Origin: Nemophila menziesii
Taxonomy: Eukaryota > Streptophyta > Magnoliopsida > Boraginales > Hydrophyllaceae
Assembly (NCBI GenBank): GCA_029959085.1
Contig: JARWIR010000001.1
Coordinates: forward strand, 66,340,899 to 66,404,898
Length of the DNA: 64,000 bases
Reading direction: 5' to 3'
Position numbers and translations under genes: made by a program. This document shows positions 10,601 through 22,249 of the stretch, piece by piece (positions within the stretch are counted from its first letter, which is position 1; each line of letters opens with the position of its first letter). Below the pieces are notes generated by a model. That model made no database searches, had not been told where the DNA came from, and worked only from the letters and a program-made list of their open reading frames with translations.

Positions 10601-11773
10601 GTGTGTGGTCCCTGGTCAAGGGGACAAAGTGTGTAAGTTGAAAAAAAAAAATCCTTGTATGGTTTGAAACAGGCACCGAAAAAATGGTATGAAAAACTAG
10701 ATAGTACTCTCATTTCAGATGGGTTTATAGCTAACACTTATGACTCTTGTGTTTACTCCAAGGTAACAAATTCAGAGTGTGTTATCATCTGCCTCTATGT
10801 AGATGACATTCTCATCTTTGGTACTACTATTCATATTATAAATGAGACTAAACGCTTCTTGTCTTCCAGATTCGACATGAAAGATATGGGAGAAGCTGAT
10901 GTAATACTTGGGGTAAAAATCATTAGGAGCAGTAATGGTATTACCCTGAATCAGTCTCATTACGTAGAAAGGATGCTGAAAAAGTTCAATTCTTTTGAGG
11001 TAACGCCTGTAAATACTCCTTATGATTCTAGCATTAATTTATGCAAACATGTTGGGGATGCTGTATCCCAAAATGAATATGCTAAAATCATAGGAAGTGT
11101 GATGTTCTTGATGAACTATACTCGACCCGATATTGCCTATGCCGTGAGTAGACTTAGTCGCTATACTCATAACCCGAGTAATGACCACTGGGTTGCACTT
11201 CGCCTTCTATTGAAATACTTGAGGGGTACCATCGATCTAGGCTTGCACTATAACAAATTCCCTGCAGTCCTTGAGGGTTTTTGTGATGCAAACTGGATCT
11301 TTGACAATGACGAAGTAAACTCCACCAGTGGTTATGTGTTCTCCTTAGGCGGAGGTGCTGTATCGTGGAAGTCTTCCAAACAGACTTGTATAGCACGCTC
11401 CACCATGGAGTCTGAGTTCATAGGACTAGAGTTAGCTGGGCAAGAAGCTGAGTGGTTGAGAAGTCTCTTATCAGATGTGCCACTTTGGGAAGGAAGTGCC
11501 ACACCTGTATGTATCCACTGTGATTCACAAGCAGCCATTGAAGTCGCTCATAATAGCGCCTATAATGGAAAGAAGAGACATATTCGCATCAGACATGGGT
11601 CAGTAAGACAATTACTGAAGAATGGTGTGATAGCCTTGGAATTTGTACGATCAGAGGAGAATCTAGCTGATCCGTTCACTAAAGACTTGACCAGGAGACT
11701 AGTCCTAGAGATGTCGAGGGGGATGGGACTAAAACCCATTAAGTGGGAACATGTGACTAATGAGTCAATGTGA
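7685..11773 (+). pseudogene. copia gag-pol polyprotein, disabled by stops and frameshifts
   Basis: The first 817 codons are open to TAA at 10136. They encode a UBN2-type gag, a CCHC knuckle (CYCCGKEGHRAFEC, near residue 286), the protease site LDTGAS (near 339), the integrase zinc region (HDRLGHLN to CQICVES) and the catalytic core (HSDLADF, FVDDYSRF, RSDRGGEY, TPQQNGIAERKNR). Coding continues in the same frame to a second TAA at 10274, then shifts at the A-run 10280-10284. RT (NHTWELTDLP to VKTAFLNGDL) follows, then a second shift at a run of 11 A (10641-10651). The last part has [13 protein letters not shown], the RT active site YVDD (about 10798-10809), and RNase H with DANWIFD, STMESEF and HCDSQAAIE, ending at 11773. 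The start at 7685 is the first ATG-led frame after the LTR. A functional polyprotein would be about 1,350 residues. Confidence 0.93.
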
Positions 11774-11799
11774 TTTCCCCATCCCTAAGGTTCAAACCT

Positions 11800-12075
11800 A
11801 AATCGTCTTGTTCATAGCCACTTGTGGTGGTCCTTTTGAGAATGACTTGATGAAAAAGGCGTACCGAGTGTTGAACTCACATTGAATTCATAGCCTTAAT
11901 GGTGGTTCTTTTGAGAAGGATTTGATGAATTCAAGGGTAACATTGAAACCCAAATATTCATGGTAGAGTGTTGAGGAGACGTCCTTGCACAACTCTCAAA
12001 TGAATAAATCCACCAAGTTCATAGCCCGTAAAGGGTGGTCCTTAGAGAAGGACTTGATGAACCGAAAGGTGATGT
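11800..12075 (+). repeat. Three imperfect direct repeats in the copia 3' leader
   Basis: The phrase TTCATAGCC-N-TGGTGGTCCTTTTGAGAAGGACTTGATGAA occurs in variant form at about 11813, 11888 and 12019, between the end of pol and the 3' LTR. The region is otherwise non-coding. Whether it has a function in the element's RNA is unknown. Confidence 0.75.
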
Positions 12076-12290
12076 TACAGGGAATCATAACCTTGAATCG
12101 GGTAGAGTATGTGCTGTGAGGGTCTCGACCGATAACCGTTAAAGTTCAAGAGTAAGTTCACTTAAACGGAATTCGGTGGTTGCCTCACTTCACTACGTGT
12201 CAATTCAAATCGCAAGATATTGACACTTAAGTACAATTCACCCATTCTCCTTTTTGGAACCTTCTCACCAAACCTTTTGTTGACATTTCA

Positions 12291-12304
12291 AATGTGTGGG
12301 GGAT
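12291..12304 (+). promoter_or_regulatory. Polypurine tract of copia element
   Basis: ATGTGTGGGGGAT abuts the TGTTGG start of the 3' LTR, the expected site for plus-strand priming. Confidence 0.75.
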
Positions 12305-13259
12305 TGTTGGAACATTTGAATGTTAAAGATGGGTTTTTGGCTTTTCCCATTTCCCACATCAGTGGTCCAAAGGCAATTTTGCTTTCTTTTATACTTTGTG
12401 ATATCAATTTAGTCCAAAGAACCAATACCCATGCACATGGCAAGGCAATGATTTAGCCCACACGCGCGCACCACCACCACCACCCGCCCGGCCCGGCACC
12501 GGCGATGGCGACGGCGACGGCGTAGGGCGTGGGGCGTGCGTCGTGGATCGTTGGGGAGTTTGGGGAGTCAAAAAATGAAAAATGAAATGGATTTTGTACC
12601 AGCTCTTATAGTGGTGGTTGACTACTCAACTTAAACGTAGAGACAAATCTCCACCAATCTGGCACGCGCTAAAGGGAAAGGATATTCCAACAGCTGTTAC
12701 TTAGTCAAGTCAAACACGTGGGAATATCAAAGGTCAACAAAGATGTTACAGAATATCAGAATATTAAAACGTGGGAGTTACAAGACAATAAAAAACGTCA
12801 ACCCAATCAAGTCAATTCCGGGAGGGAATCGTGGGACTTAATGGGGACGTTTCTGAAGGCTTGGGTCTTCCTCTCCTCACCCCTATATATAGAGCTCCCA
12901 CTCCACTCTCTACAGCTACGAAAATACAAGAAAGAAAACCAACTCTGCCTCACCCTCTCTCTCTATAAACTTACGCTAGTAGTTTTCCGTTAGAGATACC
13001 GGTCCGCCGGAATATCTTTTTAACGACCGAGGATTAGGACTCGTTTTTCTTATCCGTGTAAGTGTATTTTCGTTTATATTTCCGTGTAATTTTTATTCGA
13101 TTTTTGTAATCGTATTTCCGTGTAATTGTTATTCGATTTTTGTAATCGCATTTCAGTTTATTGTAATAGTTGGTTTACATCAAAAACTTTTTTTTTTCTT
13201 TTCATTCGTTTTTCGGAAACCATTTTCTTTTGTACAACTGGTGGTTATTTCTAATAACA
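12305..13259 (+). repeat. 3' LTR of copia element
   Basis: 955 bp, TGTTGG...AACA. It includes a GC-rich stretch (about 12490-12560) and sequence to 12880 that the 5' LTR lacks. TATA box at 12883-12892, then a CT-rich leader. The reading frame across 12718-12993 is LTR sequence and not a gene. Confidence 0.9.
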
Positions 13260-13632
13260 CACATTGTATATCAACCTTATTATAAAGGAAATATCATAGT
13301 TAATTTTGATACATTTACTGTTTAGACAGTAGTTCAAACTATCTAACAAGCTAGCCTTTTCTTTCTCCTTACACTTATTAATTGACAATTTCTTTTCAAC
13401 GTAATTAATAGATTTTTTACCTTGGTTATTACAATCACACTAATGTTCTACCTTATTATCCACTTCAGTAAAGAACTTTACCTCTAATTTTTTAGAGAAA
13501 ATATTTTGGACTATAGAAAAATCCATAATTATATTTTAATACATTTATTTTTCCAATTGTCAAATATCTCAAGTTTAGTAGCTTTTAGCTTTAATTTTAC
13601 TCTATCCTTCATAGCTATATTTATCATCTTTT
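13260..13632. other. Gene-free spacer between two copia elements
   Basis: AT-rich sequence without coding signal. It ends in CTTTT (13628-13632), the target duplication of the next element. Confidence 0.6.
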
Positions 13633-14199
13633 TGTTACTCAAATAAATTTTTACTCAAGTGATAAACATGTTTATGATGATAGTCGGTGACGCAATTTAA
13701 AGAAATGATTTAAACCTGGACCTCCAGGTTGGTGGGCTTTTGGGCCAGAGTTTCATACCATCTAGACCAGCCCATGCTTTGGTCTTCTTTAGTAAACACT
13801 GTGTCTTTTAATATAAAGTATCTTCAAATGAAACATTGCAACTCTTTGCCAAGTCACCTTATCATCTTTTATAAATAGTTGGTCAACTCAAACATTTTAT
13901 TCATCCAATTTTTTGAAGCATCAAATGTTAAAATTATAAGAAAGAGATAGAAAGAAATAACTTATTAAGTTCGTTGAAATTCTTAAACTTTTGTTTGTCA
14001 GTTTCTTTTGAATAGTTTTGTCGTTGTATCCTACAGGTTGAAACCAACAAACGTAAGACACTTGTACGTGGCCTAAATACCTTAAAGATATCAGATCTAA
14101 TCCGAGCCTCGACAAGTAAAGTTATTTATTTATTTACTTTTTTTATTTCTGCATTAATTTTTATATTGTTTTACTGGTTTATACAAATAAAATACAACA
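13633..14199 (+). repeat. 5' LTR of second copia
   Basis: 567 bp. TATA box TATAAATAG at 13870-13878. About 170 bp present in the 3' LTR (about 18664-18840) is missing at position ~13710. Confidence 0.88.
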
Positions 14200-15000
14200 A
14201 TTCAAGGTATTTAAGATTCACGTTGTATAAACCAGAAAACGTTTTCTTTTCATTTTATAAACTTTAATTTTGCAATAATAGCTGGGTCTGTGTATACAAA
14301 ACATGATTGTTACATTCTATTTTTTTCTCTTATTCTGATTTCTAGGCTTGTGTATACATACTAGAAAATTACTCACTTAATAACGTCATATTTCCGCTTC
14401 ATATAAAATATAGAGAAAAATACTGAACAAAGTGAAGACATTTAATTTTATGTTGTAATATTAGTGTGTTTTTAACAACTAATATTTTTGCTAATATCTG
14501 CATACTTGTCGAACTTAGTGGTTTGAAAAATTTCCGCTTGAAAAGTTCTTAATTGATTGTGATTCTCTTTTACGTCAACTGAATATCTCTTTAATTTCTT
14601 CGATCCTCTGCAACAAGAATATAAAAACTTGGGGGACTAACAAGAATATGAAGACTTGGGAAATTAAAATTAATCATTTTGTCGTAAGAAAGAATTAATT
14701 TTTGTGAATGTTGGAAAAGCTTTAGACCTAGTTTTTTGTGTTGTCTCTTAGTGAGAAAGGTTGGATAATTTATTTGTTTGAATTATTTATAATATTGTGT
14801 AATCCTTGGTGATTGAAATGATGTCTACCAAGATAAACAATATGTCCAGAAATAATGAAATCGATAACAACATACCATCGACAATTTCACTTATAATACA
14901 CATTTGTATGACATGATATCGACTACTTTAGAACTGTTGAGGAGTCTAAGAGGTTAAATGAAAATGACTATCTGTATAACGGAATAGATGGCCGAAATCA
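14200..15000 (+). other. Leader and deleted gag of second copia
   Basis: Mostly AT-rich. A short gag start survives near 14820 (ATGATGTCTACC...), then the gag body is missing. No primer-binding site could be assigned. Confidence 0.5.
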
Positions 15001-15545
15001 CCAAGAAAACAGTAAAGGCAATTCCATGAAAGGAAAACAACTCCAAGCAACCATGACTAAGATCAACGATCTTAATAAGATAAATTTTAATGCAGTAGTT
15101 TCTGAAGTAAATTTTGTTGGAAATACCAAACACTGGTGGATGGATACTAGGGCCACCCGACATGTATGTTCAAGATATACAAAGTTGCAACTACTAAAGA
15201 GACTTTATGAATGGGAAATTTCTCTACATCAAATGTAGTAGGATCTGGAATCGTTATTCTAATATTGACTTGCGGAAAAAAGTTGAGTCTCAATAACGTT
15301 CTCCATGTGCCTGACATTAGAAGTAATATATGCTTGACTCACCTAATATATGGCATGATAGATTAAGACATGTTAATTTTGGTTCAATTAATAAGTTAGT
15401 AAACATCGGGTTACTACCTAATATGAACTTTAATTCTCAAAAGGAATGCGAAGTATGTATTGAGTCAAAATTAACCAAAACCTCGTTTATTCTATAGAAA
15501 GGACTTCAGTACATTTAGAGTTAATTTGCAGTGACATTTTCGACT
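15001..15545 (+). pseudogene. copia protease and pre-integrase remnant
   Basis: Residual residues before the protease site are followed by WWMDTRATRHVC (about 15136-15171), where the family has D-T-G-A. The Gly of the active-site turn reads Arg, so the protease would not work. Shifted frames follow with [11 protein letters not shown] and [16 protein letters not shown], the zinc-binding region before integrase. Several stops interrupt. Confidence 0.8.
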
Positions 15546-16260
15546 TAAAATTTGTGCAAACTAGAAGTGGAGAAAATCATTTTATAATTTTTATTGACAA
15601 TTGCAAAAGGTATTGTCAAATATACTTGCTTCTAAGTACGAATGAGGCCTTAGAAGTATTTATACAATACATAACTGAAGTTGAGAATCAACTAAATAAA
15701 AAAAAGATTAAGAATCTTAGAACAGATAGGGGAGGAGAATATGTGCCTCTTTTTGAGGAGTTTTGCGCTGAACATGGAATCATCTATCAAACCACGACCC
15801 CCTACTCGCCTCAACAAAATGGGATTGCTAAACGCAAGAACCGCATGTTGAACGAAGTGATGAATGCCTTGCTTATTAACTCAAGGTTACCACAGAACTT
15901 GTGGGGAGAGGCTTTGCTCACCACAAACCACATCCTCAATAAGGTACCACACAAGAAGGTAGATAAAATTCCTTACAAATTATGGAAAGGAAAACCACCA
16001 TCCTTCAAATACTTAATAGTGTGGGCATGCTTGGCAGAGGTAGCAATTCCTGCTCGGTTGCTCCTAAAATGGTCAAAATAGGACCAAAGACCATCGATTG
16101 CGTCTTTATTGGATATGCTCACAACAGTGCTGCATATAAATTCCTGGTACACAAATCTTGTCATGTTGACATTCACGTCAATATGGTGATTGAATCAATA
16201 AATGCACATTCTTTGAAACAACCTTTCCGTACAAGACCGCAACAGAATCTGGTTCCTTAA
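15546..16260 (+). pseudogene. copia integrase core remnant
   Basis: The open stretch 15554-16081 has the core motifs RTDRGGEYVP and YSPQQNGIAKRKNRMLNE and continues through LWGEALLTTNHILNKVPHKK and PYKLWKGKPPSFKYL. The frame shifts near 16050, where VGPKT-type sequence continues in another frame (IGPKTIDCVFIGYAHNSAAYKF, to 16150). The first acidic residue region (ICSDIFDLK, about 15523-15549) is present in a neighbouring frame. Position and motifs match the first copia's integrase at 9060-9850. Confidence 0.88.
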
Positions 16261-16349
16261 AAAGAACACATGATGCAATTCAAGAAGAGCAAGATCAACA
16301 ATCATTCCAACCGATAAGCAAGATCAAGAATCATTTTCAAATGAAGGAG

Positions 16350-17940
16350 AACCAATAAGAAGTAAGCAGATGAGAACCTCTACGTCTTTTGGTCCTGACT
16401 TTCTATCTTACATGCTAGATGACGAACCACGAACATTCAAGGAGGCTATGTCAAACCCTGACGCCCCATATTGGAAAGAAGCGGTAAATAGCGAGATAGA
16501 TTCCATTATGCAAAACCATACATGGGAACTAGTGGATCTCTCTCCTGGGAATAAGCCACTTGGATGCAAATGGATATTTAAGAAGAAACTAAAGAACGAT
16601 GGGTCTATTGAAAAAATACAAGGCTTGCCTTGTTGTAAAAGGTTATAATAAAAAAGAAGGACTTGACTATTTTGATACTTATTATCCAGTAACGAGGATA
16701 TCATCCATTCGAATGTTAATCGCTATAACTTCAATATACAAGCTCGAAATACATCAAATGGATGTAAAAACAACCTTCCTAAATGGAGAACTAAATGAAG
16801 AGATATATATGGAACAACGCGAGGGTTACTTGTTCCAGGTAAGGAGTATCAAGTATGTAAGCTTGTTAAATCTTTATATGGTTTAAAACGGGCACCGAAG
16901 CAATGACATGACAAATTTAATAGATTCATGATCTCGAATGATTTCAAGATCAATTAATGTGACAAATGCATTTATGTAAAACGAAATGAGACAGGATATG
17001 TCATTGTCTGTTTATATGTGGGTGATATGTTAATCATTGGAAGTAACAATGATCTGATTTCATTCACCAAAGGGATGCTTTCAAGTAAGTTTGACATGAA
17101 AGATCTAGGCCTTGCGGATGTTATTTTGTGTATCAAGATTATCCAAACATCTAAAGGTATTATACTATCTCAGTCACACTATATTAAGAAAGTATTAAAC
17201 AAATTTAGTAATGGCGACACAAATAGCGTCAAGACACATGTTGATGTATATTTACATCTTGCTAAGAACACTGGTGATATAATCAACCAGTTGGAGTACT
17301 CCAGGATTATTGGGAGTCTCATGTACCTAATAAACTGTATTAGGCCGATATAGCAAATGCAGTAAGCAAGCTAAGTAGGTTTACACATAATACGGAAAAA
17401 CCCCACTGGATTGCTATTGTAAGAGTTCTAAGGTATCTCAGATAATCTATGAACGAAGGGTTGTTGTACGCAGGATATCCAGCGGTACTTGAAGGATACA
17501 GTAATGCAAACTGGATTTTAGACTCCACCGACTCAAAATCCACAAGTGGATTTATCTACATGTTAGGAGGAGCAACCGTGTCTTGGAAATCCACTAAGAA
17601 AACGTGCATAGCCAGATCCACTATGGAATCTGAGATTATATATTTATACAAAGCTTCTGAGGAAGCGAGTGGCTTCAGAATTTCTTAGAGGATATTTCTA
17701 ATTGTCCAAAGCCTGTGTCAGCTATCTGCATACATTGTGATAGTCAAAGTTCCATTGGTAGGGCGCTAAACGAAATGTATAATGGTAAGCCTAGACACAT
17801 ACGCCGTAGACACAATACCGTTAGACAACTGCTCTAAAAAAACGGAGTTATCACAATTGATTATGTTCGGTCAAAGGATAATATATATCGGATCCACTCA
17901 CCAAAGGTCTACAAAGAGAAAAAGTGTGAGTGTTGTCAAG
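16350..17940 (+). pseudogene. copia reverse transcriptase and RNase H remnant
   Basis: RT begins near FGPDFLSYML and APYWKEAVNSEI (16390-16500), then NHTWELVDLSPG and WIFKKKL. Frameshifts fall near 16620 and 16860. The catalytic YVDD box reads YVGD (about 17013-17024), so the second motif aspartate is lost. RNase H follows with [16 protein letters not shown] and ARSTMESE (17503-17640), then HCDSQSSIG and a broken tail to about 17940. Multiple stops. The element cannot encode a working RT as read. Confidence 0.9.
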
Positions 17941-18592
17941 GGGAACGAGTCTTAAGCCTTCGAAAGCTGAGTTGCCATGATGCGAAACCTACCTAGCAGA
18001 GTGAAGATCCCACAATCTAGGTTCAAAGGAAAAAACTGAATCATGAAACTACAACTTGGTGCGACGCACTTTGGGGAGACCTCCCTAAACTATTCCTAAG
18101 ACAAAATTAAACAGTGCTACTTGTAAAAGTGAAGGATAAGTTACACTTTTAATGGTTCTTGTATCTTCGATAACATAGGATAGAGTAATGCAGAATACTC
18201 TCTACAAGAGACCACCTATATGCATAACATGGGTAGGGCCGCCCTACGAGAATTTTAAAGGCGAATTTTTCCGACGGTTATTCATGAAATACCAGGAGTT
18301 GTCCAGGGCCGTAAATGGACACAACCGTGAGAAACAAATAATGTTTGGAAGTATACTATGTAAGTTATATTGTCTTGATTTACACAAAAGCTGAATAGTT
18401 CAAGACATCACGTTCACTAGTTAGCATGTAAATCTTATAGCTCTTACTTGAGAAGGTTCAAGGCCAAAAGCTGCCTTTCTCGATGTAGTATTCTTCCTCA
18501 CTTCTCTCTCGCTCTCTCTTGTGTTTAACATTATTTTGCATATTTTTTAAGGTGGTTAGTCAATTTACATTCATGTGGGGATTGTTGGTCAT
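17941..18592 (+). other. 3' non-coding region of second copia
   Basis: No domain signal between the RNase H tail and the polypurine tract. The 68-codon open frame at 18188-18394 has no recognised character. A CTCTCTCTCG stretch lies near 18500. Confidence 0.5.
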
Positions 18593-19334
18593 ATGAGATT
18601 TTTACCCAAGTGATGACCATGTTTACGATGATAGTCGGTGACTCAATTTAAAGAAATGATTCGAATATTGATACGTTTATTCTAGTTGTAAAGATTAACG
18701 TAATATATTCCTCTAGTTAAAATCGTTTGAAATTGAGTCGTAGAATTTGAAGAAATTAAAAGAAAAAAAATATATTTTACTTTTTTATTTCCTTTGTTTA
18801 TGAAGCAAAGCAATAAAGAAAAAAAAAGAATTGATGGGCTAGGGGTTCAAACCTGGACCCCCAGGCTGTAGGGTTAGGGCTAGAGTTTCATACCATTTGA
18901 ACCAACCGATGCTTTGGTCTTTTTTAGTAAATGTTGTGTCTTTTATTATAACGTATCTTCAAATGAAACATCACAACTCTTGCCAAGCCAACTTGTCATC
19001 TTTTATAAATAGTTGACCAACTCAAACATTTTATTCATTCAATTTTGTAAAGCATAAAGCATTAAAATTATAAGAGAGAGATAGAAAGAAATAACTTTAT
19101 TAAGTTTGTTGAAATTCTTAAGAATTCGTGTGTCAGTTTCTTTTGAATAGTTTTGTCATTGTATCCTGGAGGTTGAAGCCAACAAATGTAAGACACCTGT
19201 ACGTGGCCTAAATACCTTAAAGACATCAGATCCAATCCGAGTCTCGACAAGTAAAGTTATTTATTTATTTACTTTTATTTTTTTTGCATTAGTTTTTATA
19301 TTGTTTTACTGGTTTATATAAATAAAAAATAACA
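18593..19334 (+). repeat. 3' LTR of second copia
   Basis: 742 bp. TATA box TATAAATAG at 19004-19012. Contains an AT-rich block (about 18664-18840) absent from the 5' LTR; otherwise parallel to it throughout. Confidence 0.88.
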
Positions 19335-20259
19335 CTTTTTCTTTTGATTTATCATGAGGATAATTTAGACAATTTTGTTCTCTCCTTAGGTTCATGGCCT
19401 TATCAATAGTCATTATCGGTGTTAACGATCCAATATTATAAATAAAAGAGTTTCTTTCCTTCTATATTTGCTAAAAAATTATACAAACTTTTTCATTAAT
19501 CATATATTATTTTCTAAATTAACATTTATAACACTGTCCATCCACAAATTCACTCTATCTTTAGATTGGTTTCATGCTATTAAAATAAAAGGAGGGGAGA
19601 ATCATGTAGGCTTAGCCCATTGACAAACAAACAATATATGATCTATCTCTCACTCTCATTATCCTAAATGCTACAATTTTTTATTTTTAATAACTTTATT
19701 TCTTTTATAAAGATTTTTATTCATGGGTAGTAGATTTTTAACTACCCTTCACATAAAATTTTGATTTTTAGGATTTATTTTCAAGTCTCAGATCATCTTC
19801 CAAACCTCAGAAGATATAGAATAGAATGATGAAGGGGTTTTCACTTTTATTATTATTTATGTATTATTTTTGTTTACTTTCATTATTTAATAAACTTTTT
19901 TGATAGTAAAGATGCCATTTTTTTTCTTGTGACCAATAAGTTTGATCTTTGGATATGAACGTTAAAAAATTTATATGCTATATTGATTGGGAAATTTTTA
20001 TTGATCAATTATTCATTTTCGAACGTTAGTTCCTTGTATTTTATTAAGTTAAGATCATATGGTCTGTGATTATTTTGACCGTTAGTGATCCATATATCAT
20101 CATATAGATTTATTGTTTCATCATTTATATATTTTCATTTACTATGTTTAGCAAAAGTATTCCTCCCCTCCAACCCTTTAAAGTGTGTTTCCTATTTTGT
20201 TTTCTAAAAAAGAAAAATCAAAAAATATTTGTCTTTTAACATTTCAAATAGGAGATAAT
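19335..20259. other. Gene-free AT-rich spacer
   Basis: No coding or repeat structure that I could name on either strand. It lies between the copia target duplication and the 3' end of the LINE. Confidence 0.5.
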
Positions 20260-21800
20260 CATGATTGTTTAGTAAGTTTCATGTTTGTTTACCAAGTAAG
20301 GTAAGATTTTTATGTTTAAATCTATGAACCTTAATCATTTAGAGAATTTCCTTTTAGTAAGTGAAGTTTAACTACCCAAGAGTATATTGATCTTACCTTG
20401 ACTAACCCACCAAAAAATTTTAGATGTGAGATGAAATCTAGTCACAGATGTTTGTGGGTAATAAAAAGGAAGACATATAATACTTTGGAATACTTTGTAC
20501 TACCGATTTTATAATTATTTTCTTATTTGTCTTCCAATTATTAATTCTAGTTCTATGAACTAATAATTAAGGACTCTAACCTTTGATCTCCCACATTCAG
20601 TGGGTATTCTATAGTAATTACCAAAATTGTTAGTCTTTTTCATATTTAGCGTAGTAGCTAGCATATTTTGAATCACGGTAGGAGTATTATGACTTTTCAC
20701 CTCACACTTTTTTAGATTAAGAGTTAAACCAGTTGAGGATGCATATTTATTAATGATATTTTTAACACTATTTTTATTCTCACATGTTGCCTTTAAGACG
20801 AATCTGCTATCATCCACATATAGAAAATGTGTTATACTTAGGCAATTTTTTTGTACTTTTTATGCCTTCTAGTAATTCATCTACTATTTTTTTTATAAAT
20901 TAAAGAGCTGAAGGTCAGGTATACAATACAAAAAAGTAGAGGGGATAGGAGATCAACCTGTCTAACCCCTCTTTTAAATTTCTCAAGCTTATGAGGATTA
21001 TCATTGATTAATACTGCTTAGGTAGTTGAAGTTACATATCTCATGATTTTGTCACACATGAATTATTAAACTCCATCATTTTCATAAGTTCGTTTATATA
21101 GCCACCTTGCACAAATTCGTAAGCTTTTTGAATACGAAACTCAATATCCATGTAACATCGCTTAGAATTTCTTTTATTTTTTAAGAAACCGACAAATTCA
21201 TGAGCAACCATTGTATTTTCTTAGACATGTCTCACATGAATGAGTGCTGAACGGTTTTCCTCGATAATATAGGGCATTCAAGGTTGCATTCTATTTACCA
21301 AAATTTTTGCAATAATTTATTAATAAAATTGGAGCAACTAATAAGCCTATATTGTTTAATACTTATAGTATTTTTTATTTTTTGTATAAGTGTGTTGTCC
21401 GTGCTAGCTTGCGCGCACCACGACCAATCTGACGGGGATATGCAGGTCTCTCTATGCATATAGCTAGGTAAATCAGAACTAGGTTACCCATGTCCAGGAA
21501 GGATATTTGAACCATTTACCTCTCACTTTACACCTTTTAAGTGCAGAGAAATAGTAAGGTTCAGGCCAATTGAGGAATTTTCTGTTTTTGGTCCTAAGAT
21601 GAAAGTATGATTAATATCATCCAGACTTCCATATACTAGAATTTATTAATTACTTTTATACCATCAAGTATAAAAGAACCCAAGGTACCCATCAGGGTTT
21701 GGAGCCTTAGTGGGCCAAAAATACATTATTGCCTTTTCAATTTCTTTTATTTTGTGTTTTTTGGTTAAGTGCAATATTCATATTCTCATTTATCATAGAA
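20260..21800 (-). pseudogene. LINE reverse transcriptase remnant, split by a SINE
   Basis: Minus-strand motifs in order: APNPDGYLGFFY (about 21690), NYTFIL (about 21620), the SINE insertion, QYRLISCSNFINKLL (about 21340), AHEFVGFLKNKRNSKRCYMD (about 21150-21210), GVRQVDLLSPL (about 20940), YVDD (about 20805-20816), TGLTLNLKKCE, GRSK (about 20580), then SVVQSIPKYYMSSFLLPTN (about 20455-20510). The catalytic DD is present, but the frame is interrupted many times. L1 elements usually have FADD at the active site; the YVDD here may be a substitution. Confidence 0.88.
21390..21580 (-). mobile_element. Au-type SINE remnant within the LINE
   Basis: Contains GTCCGTGCTAGCTTGCG, GCGCACCACGACCAATC and AAATCAGAACTAGGTTACCCA, parallel to the SINE at 7351-7595. 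The tRNA-like head expected at the right end is missing or highly decayed. It sits between the RT motifs for NYTFIL and RLISCSNF of the LINE, so it inserted after the LINE. Confidence 0.8.
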
Positions 21801-22249
21801 CTAATAATATTAAGGATATTAGAGAAATATTTATAACCCAAACATTTGAAGATACCATTGATGTTGTTGATAATATCATTAATATCTTCCACCCAAATGC
21901 CATCTTCATTGAATTCTTAGGATTTTATTATTTTTTCTTCTTTATTTTGTAGAGGCATGATTATACGAGGGGTTTTTGTCCCCCTTTTTTAGCCATTTTT
22001 TCTAGATTTAGAAGCCCAAAAATTCTCTTTTCTTTTACATACCTCTTCAATCTTTTTAATAGTAGAATTATACTAATCTCATTTGAAATTTACATTGGTA
22101 TCATTTGATTTTATTCTAAGTTTATTCATAAGTTTATAAATTACCGTTCTATTGTTGTGGAATTTAATCTAAATAGTTAATTAAATTTTACATTTATTTA
22201 GGTTATAACACAACATATTTGTAATGATGTCGTGTATTGACTTTTTCTT

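Larger units (their letters stand above)
6830..13259 (+). mobile_element. Ty1/copia LTR retrotransposon, nearly complete
   Basis: Order is LTR, gag-protease-integrase-RT-RNaseH, polypurine tract, LTR. Integrase precedes RT, which defines Ty1/copia. Both LTRs start TGTTGGAACATTTG and end AATAACA. Flanks are CACAG on the left and CACAT on the right (13260-13264), a 5-bp target duplication with one mismatch. No canonical initiator-tRNA-Met primer site is visible after the 5' LTR. The element lacks few functions but is interrupted by two stops and two frameshifts, so it is not autonomous as read. It shares general protein architecture with the copia at 13633-19334; I did not assign a lineage. Confidence 0.93.
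13633..19334 (+). mobile_element. Second Ty1/copia element, old and degenerate
   Basis: LTRs (13633-14199 and 18593-19334) begin TGTTACTC/TGTTGGTC and end ACAACA/AATAACA. The flanks are a perfect 5-bp target duplication, CTTTT at 13628-13632 and 19335-19339. A CATGTGGGGAT polypurine tract (about 18583-18592) precedes the 3' LTR. The interior has most of integrase, RT and RNase H in broken frames, but gag is largely gone. Gene order integrase then RT identifies Ty1/copia. Confidence 0.92.

Noticed and set aside
12718..12993. 91-codon frame on the + strand
   Set aside because: Lies wholly within the 3' LTR and spans its TATA box.
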